A DNA stretch of 39,343 nucleotides from an uncultured Thermomicrobiales bacterium. GTDB lineage: Bacteria; Chloroflexota; Chloroflexia; Thermomicrobiales; CADCWN01. The translations under genes were made by a program, and so were the position numbers. The notes under the pieces were generated by a model. That model made no database searches. It was not told the origin of the DNA and saw only the letters and a program-made list of their open reading frames with translations. How positions within the stretch are numbered: the stretch's first letter is position 1; each line of letters starts with the position of its first letter. Shown here one piece after another: positions 25,573 through 32,799 of the stretch. Location: positions 1 through 39,343 of the forward strand of contig CADCWN010000341.1 in the NCBI GenBank assembly GCA_902806415.1, written 5' to 3'.

Positions 25573-25622
25573 ATCCTACCCTCTGGATTGAACGTTGTCA
25601 ATACAGACGATTTTCAATCCAG
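25573..25622 (-). promoter_or_regulatory. arsR promoter with inverted-repeat operator
   Basis: -35 TTGACA (25596-25601), 17-bp spacer, -10 TAGGAT (25573-25578). A 10-bp inverted repeat CTGGATTGAA / TTCAATCCAG (25583-25592 and 25613-25622) brackets the -35 box, as expected for an autorepressor site. Confidence 0.65.
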
Positions 25623-25656
25623 CGAGGATCGCGCCAATTCGGCACCCCAGCACCGG

Positions 25657-26097
25657 TCAGGCTCCCGTTGCCAGCAGTTCGGCCTCAATCCGCGCCCGGA
25701 TTTCGTCGCGCACGCGGCGATAGGTCGCCAATTGCTCCTCCTCCGTGCCGGTCGCCCTGCTGGGGTCGTCGAACGACCAGTGGATCCGCCGCCCCGCGCC
25801 CGGGAAGATCGGGCACGCCTCGTTCGCGTCGTCGCAGACGGTGATGACCGCGTCGAACGATTCCCGGAGGAAGCGGTCCAGCGTCTTCGATTCCTGCCGC
25901 GAGATATCCACGCCGAGTTCGGCCATCGCCCGATTCGCCAGCGGGCGCACGCGGGTCGCCTCCGTCCCGGCGCTGAAGACGTCGAAGCCGCCGCCGCCCA
26001 GGTGCCGCAGCAACCCTTCGGCCATCTGGCTGCGCGCCGAGTTGTGGGTGCAGAGGAACAACACCCGCCGCTTGCCTCGCCCGTCCACGCGCTTCAC
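25657..26097 (-). CDS. arsC: arsenate reductase, thioredoxin-coupled type
   Basis: A 146-residue enzyme of the low-molecular-weight phosphatase fold that reduces As(V) to As(III). The catalytic loop is LFLCTHNSARSQMAEG (nucleophile Cys 16). The resolving cysteines are in TVCDDANEACPIF (88 and 95), the spacing of the staphylococcal thioredoxin-dependent type. The GTG start at 26097 overlaps the TGA of the aquaporin gene (GTGA), so translation is probably coupled. A second arsC lies upstream of the aquaporin; the two proteins are related but clearly diverged. Confidence 0.95.
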   Translation of the reverse strand: MKRVDGRGKRRVLFLCTHNSARSQMAEGLLRHLGGGGFDVFSAGTEATRVRPLANRAMAELGVDISRQESKTLDRFLRESFDAVITVCDDANEACPIFPGAGRRIHWSFDDPSRATGTEEEQLATYRRVRDEIRARIEAELLATGA

Positions 26098-26828
26098 TCC
26101 TTCTCGCTCAAGCTGCTCGTTGGTCCCCCGGCCCTGTCGGTGAGGGGGTCGGCGTCCTCGCCGACCCCCTCACCCCGGATGAATTGATAGGCGAACGCCC
26201 CCAGGAGCGCCCCGGCGATCGGCCCGACGATGTAGAGCCACTGCGCCGTCCAGGTCCCACTCACAATCGCCGGGGCAAGCGACCGGGCGGGGTTCATCGA
26301 CGCGCCGCTGATCGGGCCGGCGAACAGCGCCTCCAGCCCCACGGTCCCGCCGATCGCCAGCGCCGCCGCCTGCCCCACGGCGCGCGTGTCGGTCGCCACG
26401 CTGATGATCACGAACATCAGGAAGAAGGTCAGGATCACTTCGAGCGCCAGCGACTGCCCCGCGCCCCCGGCGGGCAGGGTGGTGCCGAGATTGGCCGCAT
26501 CCCCGAACAGGATCCGCAGGGCCGCGCTCGCCGCGAGCGCCCCACCGAACTGCGCCGCGAGATAGGCCGGGACCAGCGCGAGCGGGAAGTGGCGGGTCGC
26601 GGCGAACGCCAGCGTCACGGCGGGATTGAAGTGCGCCCCGGAGATATGCCCCGTCGCATAAATCATCGTCGCGATGATCAGGCCGAAGGTCAGCGCCACG
26701 CCGACATGCGTGACGGTGCCGCCGCTGAGGGTGTTGGTGACGATCGCGCCGCAGCCGGCGAAGACCAGCCCGAACGTGCCGACAAATTCCGCCGCCGCCC
26801 GCCGGAGGGGCGTCACCCTATCGTTCAC
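26094..26828 (-). CDS. aquaglyceroporin (MIP family), probable arsenite channel
   Basis: A 244-residue channel with six membrane segments and both NPA boxes: ISGAHFNPAVTLAF and ISGASMNPARSLAP. Set between two arsenate reductase genes, it probably lets As(OH)3 made by ArsC flow out, as AqpS does in Sinorhizobium meliloti; that role is inferred from context. The GTG start at 26828 has GGGGAG six bases upstream and overlaps the TGA of the upstream arsC. No ArsB or Acr3 pump gene is seen in the window. Confidence 0.93.
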   Translation of the reverse strand: MNDRVTPLRRAAAEFVGTFGLVFAGCGAIVTNTLSGGTVTHVGVALTFGLIIATMIYATGHISGAHFNPAVTLAFAATRHFPLALVPAYLAAQFGGALAASAALRILFGDAANLGTTLPAGGAGQSLALEVILTFFLMFVIISVATDTRAVGQAAALAIGGTVGLEALFAGPISGASMNPARSLAPAIVSGTWTAQWLYIVGPIAGALLGAFAYQFIRGEGVGEDADPLTDRAGGPTSSLSEKE

Positions 26829-27301
26829 GCGCCGCTCCCCACGCCGCTGCCCGCCCCGCGCCGGTGGGCCGGCAGCGCGACGAACAGTTGGACCCGCCGC
26901 TTGATCTCGTCCCTGACGCGCCTGAACGCGCGCAGCCGTTCTTCCTCCGTGCCGGTCGCGGCGGCGGGGTCCGGGAAGCCCCAATGGATACGTGTGGGGT
27001 CGTCGGGGAAGGCGGGGCAGGCTTCGTTGGCGTCGTCGCAGGTGGTGATGATGTAGTCCCACGACTGGTCGATGTACCGGTCCAGATCCTTCGGCGACTG
27101 CCCCACCAGCGAGAGATCCAGTCGCCGCATCGCGACCTCGGCCAGCGGGTGGACGCGCGCGGCGGGGTCGGTGCCGGCGCTATGGACATCGAAGCGGGGG
27201 CCGCCGTGGTATCGCAAGAATGCTTCGGCCATCTGCGAACGCGCCGAGTTGTGGGTGCAGAGGAACAGGACGCGGATCGGTGGGGGGAACAGATCGGCCA
27301 C
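26825..27301 (-). CDS. arsC: arsenate reductase, thioredoxin-coupled type (upstream copy)
   Basis: A 158-residue LMW phosphatase-fold reductase with LFLCTHNSARSQMAEA (Cys 15) and TTCDDANEACPAF (Cys 88 and 95). It differs from the downstream copy at many positions and has a short basic C-terminal tail. The GTG start at 27301 follows AAAGGAGG, the best ribosome site of the cluster. First gene of the arsC-aqp-arsC unit, whose regulatory region carries a TATATC-N10-GATATA site. Confidence 0.95.
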   Translation of the reverse strand: MADLFPPPIRVLFLCTHNSARSQMAEAFLRYHGGPRFDVHSAGTDPAARVHPLAEVAMRRLDLSLVGQSPKDLDRYIDQSWDYIITTCDDANEACPAFPDDPTRIHWGFPDPAAATGTEEERLRAFRRVRDEIKRRVQLFVALPAHRRGAGSGVGSGA

Positions 27302-27354
27302 GGGTCGCCTCCTTTCGCACGGGTGCCAGTCGGATGTTGTCGCGAGGTCGCCGG

Positions 27355-27376
27355 TATATCCACGGATGCCGATATA
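27355..27376. promoter_or_regulatory. candidate operator upstream of the arsC-aqp-arsC unit
   Basis: TATATC, ten bases, GATATA (flanks extend to GGTATATC/GATATATC). The same arrangement, with GCC before the second half, is found upstream of the second arsR at 28496-28517. Confidence 0.55.
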
Positions 27377-27420
27377 TCTGACCAGATGTCACCCCGACAT
27401 CGCCACGGCGAATGCCGCTA

Positions 27421-27547
27421 CCAGGGCGTGTCTGGTGATTCCGAAAGCATCATCTTCAGGGCGTCCTGGTAAGTGAACGTTCGCAAGTGACCAGGCTTTC
27501 GCCAGGGCGCATGACAGCGGCCGAGTCAATCATCAGACACGCCCTGG
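27421..27547. mobile_element. 127-bp MITE-like element with IS5-like ends
   Basis: Ends CCAGGGCGTGTCTGGTGATT (27421-27440) and its complement at 27528-27547, one mismatch. No coding capacity. The right end and the next 25 bp inward resemble 28082-28127. The tip AGGGCGTGTC also starts the IS5-family element at 38739. It supplies the last codons of the grpB-like gene. Confidence 0.65.
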
Positions 27548-28053
27548 AGCGATTCGAGGATATCGGCGATGTAACCGTCTTTCCAGCGGTAGTACTCGCG
27601 CTTGGAGTGGCAGTGTTGGTACTTCTGCGCCTCGTAGTCGGCCCGCGCGTCCGGGTGCTCACGCCAGTGCCGCATGATCGCCCGGTTGCACTCGGCCGCA
27701 TTGCCGCGCATCGCGATGACCTCGATGTGGTGACCATCGCACGCATCGTTCAACGTCACCAATTCCTCGGACATCATGTAGACTGCCGGTAAGTGGTTGA
27801 CGAGCAGGGTGAGGGTCGGGTACCACCGGTCCGGCGACGGGTAGAGGGCGAACTCCCACTCCCCCTTGCCGGCCAATTCGAGCGCCAGGGAGCCGTGGAG
27901 TTCCGCGGCGACGCCCGTGGGTGCCAGCTGCTCGTTCAGCCGCGCGCCGTAGGCGAGGGCCGCGCGCTTGCTGTCCGGGTCGAACGGGCGGATGGGCACC
28001 GGGCGCGTCGAGAACTTGTCGTAGTCCTCGGGTTTCCCACGCTCGACACGCAT
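27526..28053 (-). CDS. GrpB-like nucleotidyltransferase-fold protein (UPF0157)
   Basis: A 175-residue protein. The N-terminal motif VAAELHGSLALEL corresponds to the GS motif of the nucleotidyltransferase fold. HHIEVIAMRGNAAECNRAIMRHWREHPDARADYEAQK is the conserved C-terminal block of the GrpB family. Biochemical role unknown in the family as a whole. The ATG at 28053 follows GAGGAGG. The C-terminal residues GVSDD and the stop come from the MITE end, so the original terminus may have been replaced. It lies between IS5-like ends at 27421/27547 and 28127 and interrupts what may once have been an arsR-arsC operon. Confidence 0.78.
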   Translation of the reverse strand: MRVERGKPEDYDKFSTRPVPIRPFDPDSKRAALAYGARLNEQLAPTGVAAELHGSLALELAGKGEWEFALYPSPDRWYPTLTLLVNHLPAVYMMSEELVTLNDACDGHHIEVIAMRGNAAECNRAIMRHWREHPDARADYEAQKYQHCHSKREYYRWKDGYIADILESLQGVSDD

Positions 28054-28081
28054 CGCTCATCCTCCTCGTTTCGGGACTCAA

Positions 28082-28127
28082 CGCCAGGGCACATAATTGC
28101 GGTCAAGTGAATCACCGGACACGCCCT
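28082..28127. repeat. solo right end of an IS5-like/MITE element
   Basis: GAATCACCGGACACGCCCT at 28109-28127 is the inverse of the end at 27423 with one mismatch. The 27 bp inward also align with the right end of the MITE. The adjoining CTAG provides the stop of the second arsR. Confidence 0.6.
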
Positions 28128-28500
28128 AGCAGCGGGCGGGGGTGGGATCGAAAGCGCCGAGGTCCAGCGTGGCCGCGAGTTGCTCCCGGACGATCGTCGC
28201 CCCCGCGGGGTCCAGCGTGTAGTAGGCCCAGCGGGCATCGCCGGCGTCGCGACGGTCGCGCACCAGCCCGGCCCGCTTCAGCACCCCGAGATGGTGCGAG
28301 CAGGTGCTCTGCGGGAGGTTGAGCGCGGCCATCAGGTCGCAGACGCAGTGCTCGCGCCGGGCCAGGAGCGCCACGATCGCCAGCCGCGTCGGATCGCCCA
28401 GCGCCTTGAGGATCTTCGCCAGGGCGACGAAGGAGGCGCGCGGGGCGCTCGTCTGCGAGCCCAGGATAATCGTCGCCATCGCACCGATCCGGAAATACAT
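28126..28500 (-). CDS. arsR: ArsR-family metalloregulator (second copy)
   Basis: A 124-residue winged-helix repressor. The metal site is EHCVCDLMAAL, the classical arsenite-type CxC on the first helix of the HTH. The DNA-reading helix is PQSTCSHHLGVLKRAGLVRDRR and the wing is ARWAYYTL. It is divergent from an MFS gene and upstream of the arsC-aqp-arsC unit; matching palindromes before both suggest it controls both. The ATG at 28500 is chosen; TTG at 28503 and ATG at 28479 are alternatives. Its stop codon lies at the edge of an IS5-like end, so the C-terminus may have been clipped. Confidence 0.9.
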   Translation of the reverse strand: MYFRIGAMATIILGSQTSAPRASFVALAKILKALGDPTRLAIVALLARREHCVCDLMAALNLPQSTCSHHLGVLKRAGLVRDRRDAGDARWAYYTLDPAGATIVREQLAATLDLGAFDPTPARC

Positions 28501-28519
28501 CAATCAACGCCGATATAAT
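28496..28519 (+). promoter_or_regulatory. MFS promoter -10 box overlapping a candidate ArsR operator
   Basis: TACATC, ten bases, GATATA (28496-28517). A perfect TATAAT (28514-28519) on the plus strand overlaps the second half site, so a bound repressor would block it. The -35 region is weak. Confidence 0.5.
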
Positions 28520-28599
28520 GAGCATAGCGTATAGGCGCGGCGGATGCAAGCGGCGCGTAATCGGCACGCGCGGGCGTCGGGGGCGGGGGGAAGGGGACA

Positions 28600-29874
28600 A
28601 TGGCGACGCTGGCGGGGCGGCTCGGCGGGGTGGGCAGGGCGTACGCGGGGGTCATCCGCAGCCGCACCTATTTCCCGCTGTGGCTGGGGCAACTGCTGTC
28701 CGGCTTCGGGGACACGCTGCACTACATCGCCCTGGTCGTGCTGGTCTTCCGGCTGACCGGGCAGGGGCTGGCGGTCGCGGGGGTAGTCGCCGCCGAGATC
28801 GTGCCGGTCCTCCTGCTCGGACCGGTCGCCGGGGTCGTCATCGACCGCTTCAGCCGCAAGGCGGTCCTCATCGGCGCCGACCTGTTCCGGGCGGCGCTGG
28901 TCCTGTCGCTGGTCTGGCCGCAGGGGGTCTGGCACGCCTATCTGGTCGCGGCGGGGCTGGCGGCGGGCAACACCTTCTTCGGGCCGACCGTGCAGGCCGT
29001 CATCCCCGCGCTGACCACGCCCGACCAGCGCCTCGCGGCCAACTCGGTCGCCTGGTCCACCGGGCGGCTGGTGCAGATCCTCGCGGCGACCCTCGCGGGC
29101 GGGCTGATCGCGCTGATCGGCACGGGCGCGGCCTTCGTCGTCAACGCCGCGTCGTTCGCACTGTCCGCCGCGCTGATTCTCCTGCTGCCGATCCCCGCGC
29201 ACGCCGGGGAAGTGGGGTCGGGGGCGCGGCGGGGGCTGGGAGCGTTCTTCGGGGAGGCGCGGGCGGGGCTGGCGTATGCGGCCCGCGATCCGTTCATGTC
29301 GCGGCTCCTGGTGGTGCAAGGGCTGGCGTCGTTCGCGGTCGGCGCGACTGGGGCGCTGCTGGTGGTCCTCTCCGAGCAGCATTTGCGGCTGCCGCCCGCC
29401 GGGTTCGCCTGGCTCATCGGGGCGATCGGGCTGGGCGCGCTGCTCGGCCCGCTGATCCCGAACACCCTGGCGACCGACTATCGCGATGCCCGCTGGCTCT
29501 TCGTGCCCTACATCGTTCGCGGGGTCGGGGACGTCCTGATCGCCGTCTTCACTCCGCTGCCGGTCGCGATGCTGATCCTCTTCGTCTACGGGCTGAACAC
29601 GTCAACGGGCATGGTCGTCTTCAGTTCCACGATCCAGGGAGCGGTGCCGGACAGGATGCGCGGGCGGGTCTTCACGCTGCTGGATGTGACGTGGAACGCG
29701 ACCCGACTGCTGTCACTGGCCGTGGGCGGGGTGCTGGTGGATGCCGTGGGGATTCGCCCCCTCTACTGGCTGGGCGGCGCGCTCCTGGCGCTGGCCGGGG
29801 TGCTGGGGCTGGTGCTCCTGGGCCGGCACGATTTCCGCGCGCGGGACGCCGATGCCGCGACGAACGCGCGATAA
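28600..29874 (+). CDS. MFS transporter (enterobactin/macrolide-exporter type)
   Basis: A 424-residue permease with about twelve membrane segments. Motif A-like GVVIDRFSRKAVLIGADLF after the second segment and the second-half GAVPDRMRGRVFTLLDVTWN are typical of the MFS_3 group. Divergent from the second arsR across a promoter region with an ArsR-type palindrome, so it is probably metal- or arsenic-inducible; substrate unknown. The ATG at 28600 follows GAAGGGGACA. Downstream to 29985 there is about 110 bp with no visible feature. Confidence 0.87.
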   Translation: MATLAGRLGGVGRAYAGVIRSRTYFPLWLGQLLSGFGDTLHYIALVVLVFRLTGQGLAVAGVVAAEIVPVLLLGPVAGVVIDRFSRKAVLIGADLFRAALVLSLVWPQGVWHAYLVAAGLAAGNTFFGPTVQAVIPALTTPDQRLAANSVAWSTGRLVQILAATLAGGLIALIGTGAAFVVNAASFALSAALILLLPIPAHAGEVGSGARRGLGAFFGEARAGLAYAARDPFMSRLLVVQGLASFAVGATGALLVVLSEQHLRLPPAGFAWLIGAIGLGALLGPLIPNTLATDYRDARWLFVPYIVRGVGDVLIAVFTPLPVAMLILFVYGLNTSTGMVVFSSTIQGAVPDRMRGRVFTLLDVTWNATRLLSLAVGGVLVDAVGIRPLYWLGGALLALAGVLGLVLLGRHDFRARDADAATNAR

Positions 29875-29985
29875 TGCCCCCCGCCGGTTCTCGGCAAACC
29901 GACCGGATGCAAGCACAGCGGGGATTGTTGCCCACACTCGCCCTGCGCCTACCGGCCTGAACTGCCGGATGACCGCGTGCTCCCC

Positions 29986-30228
29986 TTAATCGGCGATGAT
30001 TGGTCCCGCCGCACGCTCGGTGCGCCGTCGCCAACGCCGCATGGCCACGCCCGCCCAGACCAGCTCGACCACGCCGAACGGCCACGCCCCCTGCAAGAAG
30101 CCGTAGGCGCTGGACACCGCGCACGCCCCGGCGAAAGCCAGCACGAAAACCGGGGCGCGATCTTCCAGGACGTAACAGACCAACATCGCCGTCACCGCCA
30201 CCGCCCCGAACGCCGTGAGCCAATCCAC
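29986..30228 (-). CDS. small membrane protein of unknown function
   Basis: An 80-residue protein with two to three hydrophobic segments (LTAFGAVAVTAMLVCYVL, VFVLAFAGACAVSSAYGFL, FGVVELVWAGVAM) and a basic C-terminal tail (MRRWRRRTERAAG). The layout recalls short CBU_0592-like membrane proteins, but I cannot assign it. The GTG start at 30228 follows GGGGAGG by seven bases. It ends the same strand unit as the MerR gene, whose stop is 18 bp upstream of this start, so the two are probably co-transcribed. Confidence 0.65.
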   Translation of the reverse strand: MDWLTAFGAVAVTAMLVCYVLEDRAPVFVLAFAGACAVSSAYGFLQGAWPFGVVELVWAGVAMRRWRRRTERAAGPIIAD

Positions 30229-30246
30229 GCGACCGCCTCCCCTCGC

Positions 30247-30645
30247 TCAGTCGCAGCGCCCCGAGCCGAGCGCGCGGGCGCAATCGTCCAGCGTCGCGCA
30301 CTCACAGCGTAACCCCGTCTCCAAGATGCGTCGCATCCCCTGTGCGCGGGCGATGAGCGCCTCCACCTCCGGCAGCCTCGCCGCCGCCAATCTCCGCCAG
30401 CGGTCGGGCGGCGGGGTGTCGGGCGCGATGCCGTGCAGCAAGGTTCGCGTCTCCGCGATGGTGAAGCCCGCCCCCCGCACCAGCCGGATAACCGCCAGTC
30501 GGTCCAGCACTCCCGCATCGTAGCGGCGCTGCCCGCCCACGCGGAGGGGCGGTGGGAGCAGACCCGCGCTCTCGTAATATCGTAGCGCCGAGGGCCCCAG
30601 CCCGCTCCGCCGCGCCACCGCCCCGATCGTCAGCCGCTCGCCCAT
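30247..30645 (-). CDS. MerR-family regulator with C-terminal cysteine motif
   Basis: A 132-residue regulator. The winged HTH is LTIGAVARRSGLGPSALRYYESAGLLPPP, followed by the coiled-coil dimer helix. The C-terminal tail has Cys 114, 116, 122 and 131 (LRCECATLDDC...GRC). CxCx5C matches the last three ligands of the SoxR cluster motif but lacks the first, so the site may bind a metal or a partial cluster. The ATG at 30645 follows a G-rich ribosome site. It is divergent from the CCPF gene; the shared promoter has the 19-bp spacer typical of MerR activation. Confidence 0.87.
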   Translation of the reverse strand: MGERLTIGAVARRSGLGPSALRYYESAGLLPPPLRVGGQRRYDAGVLDRLAVIRLVRGAGFTIAETRTLLHGIAPDTPPPDRWRRLAAARLPEVEALIARAQGMRRILETGLRCECATLDDCARALGSGRCD

Positions 30646-30662
30646 CGTTCCCCCCGAGGCTC

Positions 30663-30693
30663 TTGACTTCAAGCGCGCTTGAGGGAGTATCGT
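30663..30693 (+). promoter_or_regulatory. MerR-type promoter and operator
   Basis: -35 TTGACT (30663-30668), 19-bp spacer, -10 TATCGT (30688-30693). The spacer holds the perfect 14-bp dyad TCAAGCGCGCTTGA (30669-30682). This is the distorted-spacer layout that MerR, ZntR and CueR activators correct on binding ligand. It points to the CCPF gene at 30768. Confidence 0.8.
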
Positions 30694-30767
30694 CCGGGTG
30701 AGCGGCGATCGACAAGCCACTTCCGGGCAACCAATCAATCGTGAGCGAACTAGCGGGAGGAAGAGTG

Positions 30768-31094
30768 ATGCACCAGGATGAGCACCAGGCAATGACGGAT
30801 GCCCCGATCGCGTGCAGCCTCACCACCCCCGCACTGCGGGCGCGCGAGCACGTGCTCAAGCGGGAAATCTTCGTCGGCATCCAGGAAATGCGCGAGTTGC
30901 CGGATGGCTACGCCTTGCGTTTCCCCGGCGACGGCGCGTGACTCGACACGCTAGCCGAGTTCATCAGCTTCGAGCGCGAATGCTGCCCCTTCTTCACCTT
31001 CGCGCTGCACTGCGAGCCGCAGCACGGCCCCCTCTGGCTGCACCTGCGCGGACCGGCGGGGGCCAAAGAGTTCGTCGCGACGCTGCTGGGCTAG
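30768..31094 (+). pseudogene. small CCPF-motif protein interrupted by in-frame TGA
   Basis: From the ATG at 30768 (GGAGGA six bases upstream) the frame runs to a TGA at 30939-30941. It then continues in the same frame for 50 more codons to TAG at 31092-31094. The two parts join into one ~108-residue cytoplasmic protein: IACSLTTPALRAREHVLKRE...ELPDGYALRFPGDGA, TGA, LDTLAEFISFERECCPFFTFALH. The CCPFF motif follows the stop. One base change (TGG, CGA) would restore it. Options: a point mutation, a sequencing error, or true recoding; no selenocysteine insertion structure was identified. MerR control suggests a role in a metal or redox response. Confidence 0.7.
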
Positions 31095-31116
31095 TGCTCG
31101 ATCGGCGCGGGTGGCT

Positions 31117-31803
31117 CTACGTGATCGCGGCGACGCGCTCTTCCGCGAGGGGGGCGTGCTCGTCGGCCAGAGCGTGGATGCGACGCGCCACCTCGACGGT
31201 CGGCGGGCGCTCGGGGGACGAGGCCAACAGGCGGTAGAGACCGAAGGCACGGCGCTCATGCCGCTCGACGCGCCAGCCCGCCGCCGCTAGGAGGGCCGGG
31301 GTGTCGCGATTGATGTGGCAGCCGCCGCTGAGCCGCAGCCAGAAGGGTGCGAACGCATCGATCGGCAGATCGAGCAGGGGATGGCCCGTGCGCGTGTGCT
31401 CCAACTGGATGAGCCGCCCGCCGGGACGCAGCACGCGCCGGATCTCGTCGAGCGCCGCGCGCAGCAGCGGCGTGGGGATCGAGCAGAAGACGATCGCCGA
31501 GACGACCACATCGAACGAGCCATCGGGGAACGGAAGCGCCTGCGCCGCCGCCCGCGCGAGGGTGTAGCCGCGCGCCCGGGCGCGCGGCAGGGCGGCGCGC
31601 AAGAGGGCAGCCTCGGGCTCGATCCCCGCGACGCGGGCCTGCGGGCCGTAGTGGCGGAGGTTCAGCCCGGTCCCCACCCCGATCTCCAGGATGTCGCCGC
31701 CCAGCCCGCCGACCAGCCGCCGCCGCAGCGCCCCCAGCCCGGCTAGATCGAATGCGCCGACGAAAGCGTCGTAGGCCGTCGCCACCTGGAGTACCCCGCG
31801 CAT
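31117..31803 (-). CDS. class I SAM methyltransferase, UbiE/phospholipid methyltransferase-like
   Basis: A 228-residue protein. Motif I is DILEIGVGTGLNLRHYG, motif II VAGIEPEAALLRAA, and post-I ALPFPDGSFDVVVS; VLRPGGRLIQLEH follows. The late block LSGGCHINRDTPALL is shared with phosphatidylethanolamine methyltransferases and METTL7-like proteins. Not an ArsM: the arsenic-binding Cys pattern of that family is not seen. The ATG at 31803 follows GGGGGAGAG. About 300 bp to the next gene hold nothing I can name. Confidence 0.82.
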   Translation of the reverse strand: MRGVLQVATAYDAFVGAFDLAGLGALRRRLVGGLGGDILEIGVGTGLNLRHYGPQARVAGIEPEAALLRAALPRARARGYTLARAAAQALPFPDGSFDVVVSAIVFCSIPTPLLRAALDEIRRVLRPGGRLIQLEHTRTGHPLLDLPIDAFAPFWLRLSGGCHINRDTPALLAAAGWRVERHERRAFGLYRLLASSPERPPTVEVARRIHALADEHAPLAEERVAAIT

Positions 31804-32113
31804 ATCTCTCCCCCATCCACGCTCCCACCGCAGGAGGCAGGACAATAATGCACGTCCGGTGCCATCGCGAACGAGCAGGAGCAGACCGCCCGACCAGTCG
31901 GGTGCCAGATGCATCGCACCACACTCTGGCAACGCCACGGGCGGCGCTGCGAGGGCGCTGGACCGGATTGATCCGGGAAGGTGGGCGAGCGGGGAGCGAT
32001 GGCGATGGCGAGGTGGCTAACCCCATCGCCGCTTGTCGGGCACGGTGCCGGTGGCTGAAGTGACCAGATCAAGTTCTCAAGCGCCTTCGACCGGCAGCAC
32101 GACCATGCCCCTC

Positions 32114-32682
32114 TCATCCCCGCGCCCGCTCCAACCCCACCACATAGGTTGCCACCAACCTCCGGAAACTCTCGTCCAGATCGAGCGGGATACCGAACCC
32201 CCCAGCCGTCTCCAGCGTCACGAAGCCGTGCAGCAGGCTCCGCAGCCCGCGCACCGCGTGGATCGCGTCGTCCCCCCCAGCGCATACGCGGCGAGGGTCG
32301 CGATCACGATCTCCAACACGGTCGCGCTCGCCGCCTCCAGCTCCGTGTCCCCCACCGTCGGCGGGGCCACCAGCGCCGCCGCGTAAAGGCCCGGTCGCCG
32401 CCGCGCGAACGCCCGATACGCCTCGGCCAGCGCCAGCACCGCCTCGGCCCCCGCCCGCCCGATCGTCGCCCGCGTCAGGTTCGCGCTCAGTTCGCGCAGC
32501 CCCAGCAGCGCCAACTCCCGCCGCAGTCCCTCCGCCCCCGCAACGTGGTTGTAGAGCGACGGTGGCCGCACGCCGAAGCGCCCGGCCAGCCGCGCCAGCG
32601 TCACACTATCCAGCCCGTCCGCGTCGGCCATCTCCGCCGCCGCCGCCACCACCGCCGCCCGATCGATTCCCGCCCTCGGCAT
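32114..32682 (-). pseudogene. TetR-family regulator with WHG-type C-domain, frameshifted
   Basis: The N-terminal HTH is intact: AAAEMADADGLDSVTLARLAGRFGVRPPSLYNHVAG. The frame breaks at a run of seven C (32272-32278, plus strand). In the other frame the expected C-domain continues (HAVRGLRSLLHGFVTLETAG... to LVATYVVGLERARG) to a TGA at 32114-32116. One extra base in the run would restore about 190 residues. The ATG at 32682 is placed by CGGAGG five bases upstream. A hydrolase fragment lies upstream on the same strand, a common TetR partner. Likely either sequence error or recent inactivation. Confidence 0.75.
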
Positions 32683-32697
32683 CTCCACCTCCGTGGC

Positions 32698-32799
32698 AGT
32701 CCGTAGTCCGTCGTCCGTAGTCGGTAGTAGTTACGAAGAAAGCCGGGCACTTCGCCCGTCCCCCAACTACTACGGACTACGGACGACGGACTGCGGACT
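32698..32799. repeat. heptad-array hairpin H6 between hydrolase remnant and tetR
   Basis: Left arm 32698-32732 (GTCCGTA/GTCCGTC units) pairs with 32765-32799 over 35 bp with two mismatches. The GTCCGTC variant is mirrored. The hydrolase remnant loses homology at the right arm. Confidence 0.85.

Noticed and set aside
30939-30941. Selenocysteine at the in-frame TGA
   Set aside because: The codon is not in a redox motif (context GDGA-TGA-LDT) and no insertion structure was found; kept only as one option to test.
31117-31803. Arsenite methyltransferase (ArsM) because of the nearby arsenic genes
   Set aside because: The SAM motifs and GCHINRDT block fit UbiE/phospholipid methyltransferases; the conserved ArsM cysteines are not seen.
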